A DNA stretch of 44,378 bases, from contig JAFMBV010000022.1 in assembly GCA_017858255.1 (NCBI GenBank), forward strand, positions 1 to 44,378, given 5' to 3'. Shown here piece after piece: positions 25,675 through 33,573 of the stretch (its first letter is position 1; each line of letters opens with the position of its first letter). The stretch is from Bacteriovoracaceae bacterium. Its GTDB lineage: Bacteria; Bdellovibrionota; Bacteriovoracia; Bacteriovoracales; Bacteriovoracaceae. The notes below the pieces were generated by a model, which worked only from the letters and a program-made list of their open reading frames with translations, was not told the origin of the DNA and ran no database searches. A program made the position numbers and the translations under genes.

Positions 25675-26523
25675 TTAGCGAGGCTCGACCTTGTGACCAG
25701 GAGTCGCCACATCACGTTTTCGAATGATGAACTCAACCCTACGGTTAAGCTCTTGACGTTCTTTACCTGATTTTTCCATGACTTTATCAGGTCGCGTGTC
25801 TCCATAAAAAGTTGTTGTTACCTGCTCTGCGCGTACACCTTGCTTCATAAGATTACGGGCAACCGCGGACGCTCTGGAAGCTGACAGTTCAAAAGCATCG
25901 CGTGTACCATCAGTTGAGGTCTCTCCGCGACTAGAGTGACCTAAAATATAGATAGTCCATTTTGTATCAGAGAGCATCTTTACTAAACGATCATAGACTT
26001 CAATGTTCACTTCACTTGGCACAACACTGCCCTCTTTGAAGTAAATTTTATCTTTCACCATGACCTTAATACCCTCAGGCATTTCATACACGGTCACATT
26101 ATCAGAGAGTTCAAATTGAGAAAGATCTTGGCGTGCATCTTTCAGAGTTTCATCAGACTCACGGTTAATTTCATGTTTATCAAGGATCCCCTCCATCGTT
26201 AAAAATTCGATCGGAAAAGGTTTGATTGGCTGTTGAGATTCAAGCATGGTGGGAGAATCATCAGGAGACTTTCCTCTTTGAATAACTTCACCGTGCTTTA
26301 GAACATTTCCGCCAAAAGCATTACGAATTGACCCTAATGCCGCTTCATATTTTGCAGACTCTGTCTTTGCAAAAGACAAAAGAAGAACAAAGAATGTCAG
26401 AAGCAGTGTCACCAAATCAGCAAAAGTGGCCATCCACGCTGGGAGACCAGGAACGCATTCTGGACACTTTACTGGTGGCTCTATGGAGTCGCCACCACCG
26501 CCTGCCTGTGCATCGTCGGCCAT
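25675..26523 (-). CDS. motB: Flagellar stator protein MotB
   Basis: The stator subunit anchors MotA to the wall and carries the ion-binding Asp. A cytoplasmic N-terminus with CPEC (20-23) leads into the single membrane helix MATFADLVTLLLTFFVLLLSF, with the ion-conducting Asp at 36. A periplasmic linker and a C-terminal OmpA-like peptidoglycan-binding domain follow (IYILGHSSRG, then ELSASRASAVARNLMKQGV and ELNRRVEFIIRKR). The length of 282 is normal. It lies ten bases after motA in a two-gene operon. Proton versus sodium use cannot be read safely. Confidence 0.94.
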   Translation of the reverse strand: MADDAQAGGGGDSIEPPVKCPECVPGLPAWMATFADLVTLLLTFFVLLLSFAKTESAKYEAALGSIRNAFGGNVLKHGEVIQRGKSPDDSPTMLESQQPIKPFPIEFLTMEGILDKHEINRESDETLKDARQDLSQFELSDNVTVYEMPEGIKVMVKDKIYFKEGSVVPSEVNIEVYDRLVKMLSDTKWTIYILGHSSRGETSTDGTRDAFELSASRASAVARNLMKQGVRAEQVTTTFYGDTRPDKVMEKSGKERQELNRRVEFIIRKRDVATPGHKVEPR

Positions 26524-26533
26524 AACTTATCCT

Positions 26534-27304
26534 TTACTCTTCTCCGCCAGCATCATCAACTTCACGTTGTGCTGGTGGAAGGAAACTATTGAGTTTTTCT
26601 TTAATGAGACGAGGGTTTTCTCCTGCAACAATCCCAAGAGTTCCTGCGATCACAATACTCATTTTTGTAGTTTCCGCTTTTGAGCGAAAACCAAGCTTGT
26701 TTTTAATAGGGTTACAAAGAGCGTTGGCGATAACCGCCCCATAGAATGTCGTCAAAAGAGCAACCGCCATAGCAGGACCAATTGCCGCCTGATCTGAAAG
26801 GTTCCCAAGCATGATAACAAGACCAATAAGTGTCCCAATCATACCAAAGGCAGGTCCATCTTCGGCCATCCCACCAAAAACCTCAACCCCAACTTTATGT
26901 CTCTCCTCCATGGCATCAATCTCTAATTGTAGAATAGAGGCAATTACCTCTGGAGGGCGGTTATCTGCGGCCAATGTCATGGCCTTTTTCATAAAGGGAT
27001 CATCTATTGGTTGTTTCTCTAGTGCAAAGACAGACTCTCGCCTTGCCGTTTCTGCCAGGTTACCAATTTCATCAATCGTTTCTTTTGGATCAGAAGGAGT
27101 GAAGAAGAATGCTTTCATCCCGACACCCGCAACAGTCTTTACAACTTCCATGGGCCACTTAATGAAAGTGGAGCCAATCACTCCAAAAACAACAACAATG
27201 ACGGAGGGAACATCTATAAAGGCAACAATATCACCACCTACGAGAATGGATCCCAGGATGGCACCAAATGCCAAAACCAATCCAATGACCGTTGCGATAT
27301 CCAT
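26534..27304 (-). CDS. motA: Flagellar stator protein MotA
   Basis: MotA forms the ion channel with MotB and pushes on FliG. From ATG 27304 it has 256 residues and four membrane helices. MDIATVIGLVLAFGAILGSI is the first helix, VEVFGGMAEDGPAFGMIGTLIGLVIMLGNL is the conserved third-helix region with the Pro of the channel, and AVALLTTFYGAVIANALCNPI forms the fourth. The frame reaches 27346, but AAGGAAG just before ATG 27304 supports the shorter start. A 190-base gap to the upstream gene probably holds the motAB promoter; TTGAAG and CATACT with 17 bases between them are weak candidates. Confidence 0.94.
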   Translation of the reverse strand: MDIATVIGLVLAFGAILGSILVGGDIVAFIDVPSVIVVVFGVIGSTFIKWPMEVVKTVAGVGMKAFFFTPSDPKETIDEIGNLAETARRESVFALEKQPIDDPFMKKAMTLAADNRPPEVIASILQLEIDAMEERHKVGVEVFGGMAEDGPAFGMIGTLIGLVIMLGNLSDQAAIGPAMAVALLTTFYGAVIANALCNPIKNKLGFRSKAETTKMSIVIAGTLGIVAGENPRLIKEKLNSFLPPAQREVDDAGGEE

Positions 27305-27467
27305 AACTTCTTCCTTGAGTATGTTAAAAATAAAATTTCGCTTCAATCCTAGAATCGGAGGTTTACGTGATGAGCTTGAAGATTTTTAGGGATAAGGTGC
27401 TGTTTTCGTATAAACCGGCAATTACTGCCCGAAGTTACGGCGCACCTCTAGTAAGAGAGATGAGTAT

Positions 27468-27506
27468 GATGAAAGGGTCTTTAGGCCAGCAGACCCTTAA
27501 TTCATC
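27468..27506. terminator. Long hairpin at the end of the deacetylase gene
   Basis: AGGGTCT (27474-27480) pairs with AGACCCT (27491-27497), and the flanking GATGAA and TTCATC can extend the stem. It overlaps the deacetylase stop codon. It has no long U-run on either strand, so it may be a weak terminator or an mRNA 3'-end stabiliser. Confidence 0.4.
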
Positions 27507-28288
27507 TCTTTAACAGCAGGAATATTTTCGATGAGGTCGTATTTCCAATTCACACCATCGTTTGAGAGTTCTTGAAGAATTTTATACAGCATTTTAGATG
27601 ACTTGCGATTTATATCATGTAAAAGGATAATCGATGCGCGGCCATTTCTATAGTTTGAATAAATTTGTTTCATGTAGCTATTCTTACAGCTGTCTACACT
27701 TACTCCCTTATTCCAACACTTCCAATCAGCATCATCTCGCCGATTAGGATTACCACCACCAACATTCCAATAAATAGGACCTACATATTTACGAAGCTGA
27801 GGGTTTCCGTTTCCAACAACCTCACGCCAATCATTCCAAATCCCACCTGGTGCCCTAAAGAGCAAAGTGTCTCTTCTAAAAACATAGCTATCGATTAATT
27901 CGTGGGTTCCAATTAAGGAATTAATAAAATGAGACTGTGATGGAAAATCGAATTCATGAGAGTAACTGTGATTGGCCAAACGATGACCTTGTCCACGAAT
28001 CTCATCTAAAATTGATCGATTATTCCTTGCCATGCGACCGACGACGAAGAAAGTCGCCTTCACACCAAAGGTATCAAGAGCATCTAAAATATATGGTGTG
28101 GCGACACTGGTAGGACCATCATCAAAAGTAAAATACAAGGTGTTTCGAGATACACCTTTCAAACTCGTTGTGCCCTTAACAAAGGGAAAGGTCATATCCG
28201 GTGAAAGAATTTTACGAATTCCTGCAAAAGATGGCATTGATATTATTATAGAAAAAATGAGTACTTGTAAGTAAATATTGAATTTCAT
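27497..28288 (-). CDS. Exported polysaccharide deacetylase
   Basis: This NodB-fold metal enzyme removes acetyl groups from a cell-wall or surface polysaccharide (263 residues). After a signal peptide (MKFNIYLQVLIFSIIISMPSFA), LYFTFDDGPT supplies the catalytic Asp and metal Asp, and NHSYSHEFDF supplies the two metal His. RAPGGIWND stands in for the RxPY motif, and IILLHDI carries the last His. GGAGAGCACCC precedes the ATG. Possible substrates are peptidoglycan or chitin-like polymers; the sequence does not decide. It is transcribed alone. Confidence 0.92.
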   Translation of the reverse strand: MKFNIYLQVLIFSIIISMPSFAGIRKILSPDMTFPFVKGTTSLKGVSRNTLYFTFDDGPTSVATPYILDALDTFGVKATFFVVGRMARNNRSILDEIRGQGHRLANHSYSHEFDFPSQSHFINSLIGTHELIDSYVFRRDTLLFRAPGGIWNDWREVVGNGNPQLRKYVGPIYWNVGGGNPNRRDDADWKCWNKGVSVDSCKNSYMKQIYSNYRNGRASIILLHDINRKSSKMLYKILQELSNDGVNWKYDLIENIPAVKEMN

Positions 28289-28341
28289 GGGTGCTCTCCT
28301 CTTAAGTATCTAATATCCAATTGGACACAACCTTAAAAGAC

Positions 28342-28569
28342 CTATTTACCACCCTGTAAAAGGTACTTAGGTACCTCGTGTTTTTTTAACTTATGATCGC
28401 TTTTGGAGCGCTTATTATCCAACTCTTCTTCTTCACTATCGATTGTGACGACAATTTTAAGAACTCCAGAAATAAGCTCAGCTGTGGCCGCCAAGAGATT
28501 AAAAACATTCGCCTTTGTGCTTTGAATTGAAAGAAAAGATATTAAAAAAGTTAGAATTATGTTTCTCAT
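28342..28569 (-). CDS. Small exported protein (75 aa)
   Basis: From ATG 28569 (preceded by GAGGGG) the product begins with the signal peptide MRNIILTFLISFLSIQSTKA. A short hydrophobic part follows (NVFNLLAATAELISGVLKIVVTI), then a highly charged tail (DSEEEELDNKRSKSDHKLKKHE). No family is recognised. The longer frame to 28632 lacks a ribosome-binding site. Confidence 0.55.
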   Translation of the reverse strand: MRNIILTFLISFLSIQSTKANVFNLLAATAELISGVLKIVVTIDSEEEELDNKRSKSDHKLKKHEVPKYLLQGGK

Positions 28570-28710
28570 TATAGTAACCCCTCTTGAATTTTCCTTTTGA
28601 CGGTTTCTTTTGAAAGTACCTTTTGCAGGCAATTGAGAGATTAATTATATCCAAGTAAAAAGTCTTACCAAGGTCAAGTGGTTGTAATTGTTTCAGCTTT
28701 TGAAACGTCC

Positions 28711-28760
28711 AAAAAAAAGCAAAAAAAAACCCTGCTCGACCGAAGTGTTGCAGGGCTTTT
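28711..28760 (-). terminator. Rho-independent terminator
   Basis: CCCTGC (28730-28735) and GCAGGG (28750-28755) form a stem with a 14-base loop. On the minus strand it is followed by nine T and, after GC, eight more T, a strong terminator for the 77-residue gene at 28806. The plus strand also has a short T-rich run. Confidence 0.8.
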
Positions 28761-28805
28761 AATTTTCCTTAGTCTATCCTGACAGTGGAAAAAATTTAGT
28801 TTAAA

Positions 28806-29039
28806 TTATTTAATTTCCTCTAAAGTAGACTCTAGGTAACTCGCCATGCTTTGACGAAGCTCATCCATTGAAATCTTGTCATCCTTTACGAGGAGTTCTG
28901 ATTTAATAAAATCGACGGGAAATCCTGTCATCTCAGAAAGTGACGACAGTGGTACTATATTAGTATCAGATTTTAATCCAACTCTTGTCTCGCCGCGAAC
29001 AGTTCCCTGTTCTTCAGCAACTGTCATAGTCGCCTTCAT
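28806..29039 (-). CDS. Small protein of unknown function (77 aa)
   Basis: ATG 29039 has AAGGGAG upstream and starts an acidic protein with no signal peptide (MKATMTVAEEQGTVRGETRVG). A short helical part (LSSLSEMTGFPVDFIKSELL) and an acidic C-terminal helix (MDELRQSMASYLESTLEEI) follow. The last part could be a protein-binding helix. It is a single-gene unit with its own strong terminator, which suggests it is well expressed. The longer frame to 29129 has no convincing start. The family is unknown. Confidence 0.6.
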   Translation of the reverse strand: MKATMTVAEEQGTVRGETRVGLKSDTNIVPLSSLSEMTGFPVDFIKSELLVKDDKISMDELRQSMASYLESTLEEIK

Positions 29040-29235
29040 TTCACACTCCCTTGTGTTCTCTTCATCAGATCTTCCCAAAAATACATCTGTCCCATCGTCC
29101 TGAAGGGGCGGAATCTCTGAAGTGCACATATCCTAGCGCTTTCATAGATCATATCGGGGACAAAATTTCTATGTCAACAACTTCAAGTAATTTTAAGTGT
29201 ATGTAAGAAGATTTCAGAGTTCTAAGATATCAATT

Positions 29236-30444
29236 TTATTGATAAGTTCGTTTTTCACTGGATGTAAGGAGGTTGGACACGGATAAAAATTTGTCCACCA
29301 TTTCCTGATACTCCGCATCACCATCACTTTCAAAGGTGATTCCCCCTCCAGCATGATAGGTCATAAGCCCCTCTGATAGGTTACCTACGGCCGTGCGGAT
29401 ATTTATTGAGCCGACAAGTTTGTCGCCTCGTCTACTGATCGTAGAGCCGCAATAAAGTCCTCTCGGGTCCCCCTCCAAGTCGCGAAGGACTTCCATCACT
29501 CTTATTTTTGGTGCACCAGTAATCGAACCACCTGGAAAGAGAGAGCGCATGACAGTTAAAAGGGATATGTCTTGAGACAACTGAACTCTTAAATGAGAAT
29601 AGCTATGAATAAGCCCAGGAACTTTTAAAAGTGCTTTTTTTTCTATGACTTCAACAACTGCTCTATCAATACGGTTCATGTCGTTTCTTAAAAGATCCGT
29701 AATCATAAAAAGTTCAGACTCATTTTTCTCTGAATGCTGAAGAAGTTTCCAAGCTTCACTTTCCTCAAGTCCATCGAGATGAATCGTGCCCTTAATAGGT
29801 CGCGATTCTAAAACTCCATTTGAGTCCCACTCGAATAAACACTCAGGACTGTTAGAAAGATAAAAATCATTTTCTATCATAGTAAAAGAAGCAAACTCCC
29901 CTCTTTGCTCAGGCTTGGCCCAAAGAGCGCCAATCAAACCTTCAAGAGAGGCTTCTCGTACTTTTCCATGAAAAGGGTAAGTGAGATTATATTGGTAACA
30001 ATCACCTCTTTTAAGATGTTCTAAACCCTTTGCAAAAGCCTTATGGTACTCGTCTTTATTCGGCAGAGTCCAATCGATTGATACTTTAGAAGAAGTAAGT
30101 GCACCCGGATCAAAGGAGCTTTTTTTTTCAAACTCTAAAATAATCGCTATCGGAGAATCAGGGAAAGGATTTTCGAGTTTATTCCAGCGATAGCCGGCCT
30201 CATAAAAAGAATGCACAACCCAAAGGCCCTCACCATCACGAAAAGGACCACATTTTTTTTCTTCAAGATAACTCTCGAGAAAGGATAAACCATCTTGGAT
30301 GGTTTCATTATTATTCTGAAGATCACATACTTTATTATGAAATATTTTTAAAACTTTCACAGGGGAACTTAAAAGGGAAAAGGTTTTTCCCTCATTTAAA
30401 AGACACCAATATTTTTGACTCGAAAGTTCCTTAATCGCGCTCAT
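29236..30444 (-). CDS. pabB: Aminodeoxychorismate synthase component I
   Basis: The enzyme makes 4-amino-4-deoxychorismate for folate synthesis (402 residues). The chorismate-binding domain has CYQYNLTYPF, ESRPIKGTIHLDG, ELFMITDLLRNDMNRI, LFPGGSITGAPKIRVMEVLRDLEG and RGLYCGSTI. The PIKGT motif with its Lys is characteristic of PabB; anthranilate synthase TrpE has PIAGT. The start ATG 30444 lies inside the last codons of dnaB, with a 14-base overlap and AGGA before it, so the two are translationally linked. The glutamine amidotransferase partner PabA is not in the window. Confidence 0.88.
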   Translation of the reverse strand: MSAIKELSSQKYWCLLNEGKTFSLLSSPVKVLKIFHNKVCDLQNNNETIQDGLSFLESYLEEKKCGPFRDGEGLWVVHSFYEAGYRWNKLENPFPDSPIAIILEFEKKSSFDPGALTSSKVSIDWTLPNKDEYHKAFAKGLEHLKRGDCYQYNLTYPFHGKVREASLEGLIGALWAKPEQRGEFASFTMIENDFYLSNSPECLFEWDSNGVLESRPIKGTIHLDGLEESEAWKLLQHSEKNESELFMITDLLRNDMNRIDRAVVEVIEKKALLKVPGLIHSYSHLRVQLSQDISLLTVMRSLFPGGSITGAPKIRVMEVLRDLEGDPRGLYCGSTISRRGDKLVGSINIRTAVGNLSEGLMTYHAGGGITFESDGDAEYQEMVDKFLSVSNLLTSSEKRTYQ

Positions 30445-31813
30445 TGTCCTGATAGCTAAGGTTCTCAAAGGTAGTATAAGCACCAACCCAAGCAAGCTTG
30501 GCCGTCCCCGTTTCACCACCACGGTTTTTACCGACAATCACTTCGGCCACACCAGGCTCTTTTGTATCAGGGTTATATACTTCGTCACGATAAACGAACA
30601 TCACAATATCCGCATCCTGCTCGATAGCACCAGATTCACGAAGGTCAGCAGTAGTTGGTCTCTTATTTGGTCTCGCCTCAACACCACGGTTGAGCTGAGA
30701 AAGAGCAACAACAGGACACTGTAGTTCTTTGGCCAAAGTTTTAAGACCACGAGACATTTCAGAAATCTGTTGCTCTCTTGAAATTGTTTTATTGTGCGGA
30801 TTCATAAGCTGAAGGTAATCGACGATTACCAGGCCAAGGCCATGTTCGGCTTGAATCTTTCGACACTGAGATTGAACATCTAGAACAGTCGTCTCACCAT
30901 TATCATTAATAAAAATAGGAAAACTAGAGAGTTCTTTTACAGCTTGACCAATATTTCGAAGGTCAGTATCTAGAAAGTTTTTAGTTCTAAGTCTTTTTGA
31001 GTCAACTTTTGCCTTAGAGCTTAGAAGCCTCATGGAAAGTTCTTTATCAAGCATTTCCAGCGAGAAGATAGCGACAGGCTTTCCGTGATGTTCACAAACA
31101 TTATTAGCGATATTCAAGGCCAAAGATGTTTTCCCCATGGCAGGACGGGCAGCTAGAATAATAAGCTGACCAGGCTGCATTCCCAATAGAAGACTATCTA
31201 GTCGAGGATATCCAGAGCTAAGCCCTTGAATCTCTCCAGGGTTACGTGACATATCTTCTAATTCTTTTAAGTTTTCACGTAGGCAGGTGTTAAGCTTTTG
31301 CATTTTTCCAGACTTAGCGTCATTGGTAAGTTTAAAAAAGCTAGCTTCAACTTCTTGAATAAAGTCCTCTGCCTTACCTTGGAAACCCATCCCTCTTTCG
31401 GTCACCCGCATGGAGGTACGAACGATCTCACGCAAAGAGGATTTATCTTTAACAGTTTTAGCGTAGTGGTAAATATTTGCGGCCGATGCTTGATCATCAA
31501 CCAACTCAGTGATTGCAGTTGTGCCACCAACTTCTTCAAGCCTACCAGCTTCATTGAGCTTGGAACTAACAGTTACATAATCGATAGGCTGGTGATCCAT
31601 AGCGAGGTCTTTAATCGCTTCAAAAAGAACACCATATTTTGGATGGTAGAAGTCTGCACCTTGAAGTCTAAGATCAGAAATATCGTCAAATGCCTGACCA
31701 TCAATAATTAAACAACCTAATAGGGAGCGCTCAGCGAGGAGGTCATGGGGAAGTTCACGATTTCCACCACTCTTTTTGGCTTGAGGGGCAGTTCCTTCAC
31801 TCATCATATCCAT
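30431..31813 (-). CDS. dnaB: Replicative DNA helicase DnaB
   Basis: DnaB is the hexameric 5'-3' helicase at the replication fork. The N-terminal domain (LPHDLLAERSLLGCLIIDG) binds DnaG primase. The RecA-like C-terminal domain has Walker A ARPAMGKTSLALNIA, the Walker B segment LGLVIVDYLQLM, the DnaB motif SREQQISEMSRGLKTLAKEL, ALSQLNRGVEAR, and LRESGAIEQDADIVMFVYRDE. At 460 residues it is standard length, and no intein is present. The start ATG 31813 has AGGTGGGA upstream; GTG 31825 is the alternative. It follows rplI across a terminator and overlaps pabB. Confidence 0.96.
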   Translation of the reverse strand: MDMMSEGTAPQAKKSGGNRELPHDLLAERSLLGCLIIDGQAFDDISDLRLQGADFYHPKYGVLFEAIKDLAMDHQPIDYVTVSSKLNEAGRLEEVGGTTAITELVDDQASAANIYHYAKTVKDKSSLREIVRTSMRVTERGMGFQGKAEDFIQEVEASFFKLTNDAKSGKMQKLNTCLRENLKELEDMSRNPGEIQGLSSGYPRLDSLLLGMQPGQLIILAARPAMGKTSLALNIANNVCEHHGKPVAIFSLEMLDKELSMRLLSSKAKVDSKRLRTKNFLDTDLRNIGQAVKELSSFPIFINDNGETTVLDVQSQCRKIQAEHGLGLVIVDYLQLMNPHNKTISREQQISEMSRGLKTLAKELQCPVVALSQLNRGVEARPNKRPTTADLRESGAIEQDADIVMFVYRDEVYNPDTKEPGVAEVIVGKNRGGETGTAKLAWVGAYTTFENLSYQDNERD

Positions 31814-31844
31814 AGGGAGTCCCACCTAATTAAAAGGTTTAATT

Positions 31845-31875
31845 AAAAAAACGGCCCGCATTACGGGCCGTATTC
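31845..31875 (-). terminator. Rho-independent terminator after rplI
   Basis: ACGGCCCG (31851-31858) and CGGGCCGT (31864-31871) form a perfect 8-base GC-rich stem with a five-base loop, followed on the minus strand by seven T. It lies between rplI and dnaB, so most ribosomal transcripts should end before dnaB. Confidence 0.88.
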
Positions 31876-31898
31876 ATACGCATGATTGTCTTATTTTA

Positions 31899-32513
31899 TT
31901 AGCTTCTGAGAAGTTCGTCAGCTTCTTTAGCAAGTTTTTGCTCGTCAGTAAGAGGCTGAATTTCTTTGGCTTCGCCATTTTCTTCGCCTTCTTCTTCACC
32001 TGCTTCTGCTTTGGCCTTTTTCTTCTTCGCCGCAGCTTCAGCTTTTGCTTTAATCTCTTCTGCTTGTTTAGGGTCCATTTCAACTTTTACGCTGAATTCT
32101 GCCTCAACTTCTGAGAAAAGTTTCGCCTTAACGGTGTAAGAACCAACTGATTTGATAGGGTTATCAACTGAAAGAACTCTTTTTTCAACTTCAATACCTT
32201 TCTCTGCAAGAATGCTTGAAAGCTCTGCTGTTGTGACAGTACCAAAGAGACGACCGTTAGATCCAACTTTCTTGATAAGGTCAATTTTCAAACCATCAAC
32301 TTGCTTTTTAATCGCTTCAGCTGCTGATTTTTCTTCACCAACTTTCTTAGCAAGCATTTTATTGTAGTGATTCATCTGAGCCTTGTTAGAATCATCTGCA
32401 AGCACTGCTTTTTGCATAGGGATTAGGAAGTTTCTAGCATGACCTGCTGAAACATTCACAACTTCACCTACGTTACCTAGAGAAGCAACCTTCTCTGTTA
32501 GTATAACTTTCAT
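31899..32513 (-). CDS. rplI: 50S ribosomal protein L9 with C-terminal extension
   Basis: L9 binds 23S rRNA at the base of the L1 stalk. The N-terminal signature MKVILTEKVASLGNVGEVVNV and SAGHARNFLIP are present, with the long connecting helix (about 42-75) and the C-terminal domain (NGRLFGTVTTAEL to about 147). The family usually ends near 148-150. Here about 55 residues follow, with a Lys/Ala helix (KAKAEAAAKKKKAKAEA), an acidic patch (GEEEGEENGEAKE) and a final helix. AAGGAGA precedes the ATG, which overlaps the DUF2232 gene stop by four bases (ATGA). Confidence 0.95.
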   Translation of the reverse strand: MKVILTEKVASLGNVGEVVNVSAGHARNFLIPMQKAVLADDSNKAQMNHYNKMLAKKVGEEKSAAEAIKKQVDGLKIDLIKKVGSNGRLFGTVTTAELSSILAEKGIEVEKRVLSVDNPIKSVGSYTVKAKLFSEVEAEFSVKVEMDPKQAEEIKAKAEAAAKKKKAKAEAGEEEGEENGEAKEIQPLTDEQKLAKEADELLRS

Positions 32514-33553
32514 AATGTATCTCCTTCATCATTTTTTTTATTAAAGAATCTGCGAAAATTGACCCAAGTATCGAGAACGCCAATAAGCGCCAAGATTTGA
32601 TAGGCCAGGATCACGGCGAAAAAAATCACCATTGACCTTAAAAATCCAAAAAACTTCCAATAAGTTAAGAGCTCACTAAAGACTCCAAAACCTTGAAAGA
32701 AGTAAAAAACTCCCAAGATAAGAAGTGTGTTAAATCCAAGAACTTCGGCCCAGTCACCAAAAAAACCATACGCATGGCCAACAGCAAACACTAGCCCAAT
32801 AATAAGGGGCCAGACCACCTGAAAAGGCATCTGAAAGCTTGTAAGAGTTTTTATGTCATATTCATAATCGTGGAATGGTTTCCAAAGAGGAGCCATTCTT
32901 AATGCCACAAAAGTTCCAATCCAAAAAGAGAGGAGGACACAAACGAAAATAAATCCGGTACCATAATTCACTATAGGATCTACAACAAGTGAGGGTTCTT
33001 CCATTACGTCTTTAAGCTGTCTCAGTTGTTCACCAGGAACACCCGCCGCCTTTTCTAAGCTATCATGGTATTGAGTCGCCGTTTTCAGAACGTAAGGTCC
33101 AAGAAAACCACGAATACCGCCTTCTACTGTCAAATGAAACGCGAAGACCAAAGTCATCATAACGGCAAAAACGCTCGCCCCGTTGATGAAAATTGCTTTC
33201 GCAGGATGATCCTTTCTCATGATGGCCGCAGAAATAAGGTAACCATAAATAACCGCTAGAGGATACGTTCCAAGAGCACTTCCCTGATAAATCTTCAATT
33301 GTAGAAGAAAGAAGGCCAAGGCCGTTCCCATAGCTCCCATCAACAATGTTTTCGATTTTCCGTAAAGAAGAAAACTGATGGTAAAGGGAATAGAGGCAAA
33401 GAGAGCAAATGGCTCAAGACTAGCAAACAAAAACGCCAACAACCCGAGAAAGGCAAGCTTACTCATGTTGAGTTCAGGAATCATTAAAGATCTTAACTCT
33501 TGATCGTTAAGAACATTTCCTGATTCTGAATTTATGTTTTTGTTATCAGACAT
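32510..33553 (-). CDS. DUF2232 (YybS-like) membrane protein
   Basis: The 347-residue product has about eight membrane helices. The N-terminal half shows the small-residue-rich helices of the DUF2232/YybS family, which resemble ECF-transporter S components (LAFLGLLAFLFASLEPFALF, SAAIMRKDHPAKAIFINGASVFAVMM). The C-terminal half ends in four helices (HAYGFFGDWAEVLGFNTLLILGVFYFFQGFGVFSEL). YybS-type genes sit next to S6/S18/L9 genes in several phyla, as here, between the S6-S18 fusion (20 bases away) and rplI (4-base overlap). The biochemical role is unknown. Confidence 0.8.
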   Translation of the reverse strand: MSDNKNINSESGNVLNDQELRSLMIPELNMSKLAFLGLLAFLFASLEPFALFASIPFTISFLLYGKSKTLLMGAMGTALAFFLLQLKIYQGSALGTYPLAVIYGYLISAAIMRKDHPAKAIFINGASVFAVMMTLVFAFHLTVEGGIRGFLGPYVLKTATQYHDSLEKAAGVPGEQLRQLKDVMEEPSLVVDPIVNYGTGFIFVCVLLSFWIGTFVALRMAPLWKPFHDYEYDIKTLTSFQMPFQVVWPLIIGLVFAVGHAYGFFGDWAEVLGFNTLLILGVFYFFQGFGVFSELLTYWKFFGFLRSMVIFFAVILAYQILALIGVLDTWVNFRRFFNKKNDEGDTL

Positions 33554-33573
33554 AACTTTAAATAACCCTTAAC

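Noticed and set aside
26811-27389. A 192-codon open frame opposite motA
   Set aside because: It lies fully across motA and its upstream region on the other strand, has Ser/Thr/Ile/Pro-rich shadow composition and no ribosome-binding site.
29236-30444. Anthranilate synthase component I (TrpE)
   Set aside because: The motif reads PIKGT, with the Lys characteristic of PabB; TrpE has PIAGT, and no tryptophan genes are nearby.
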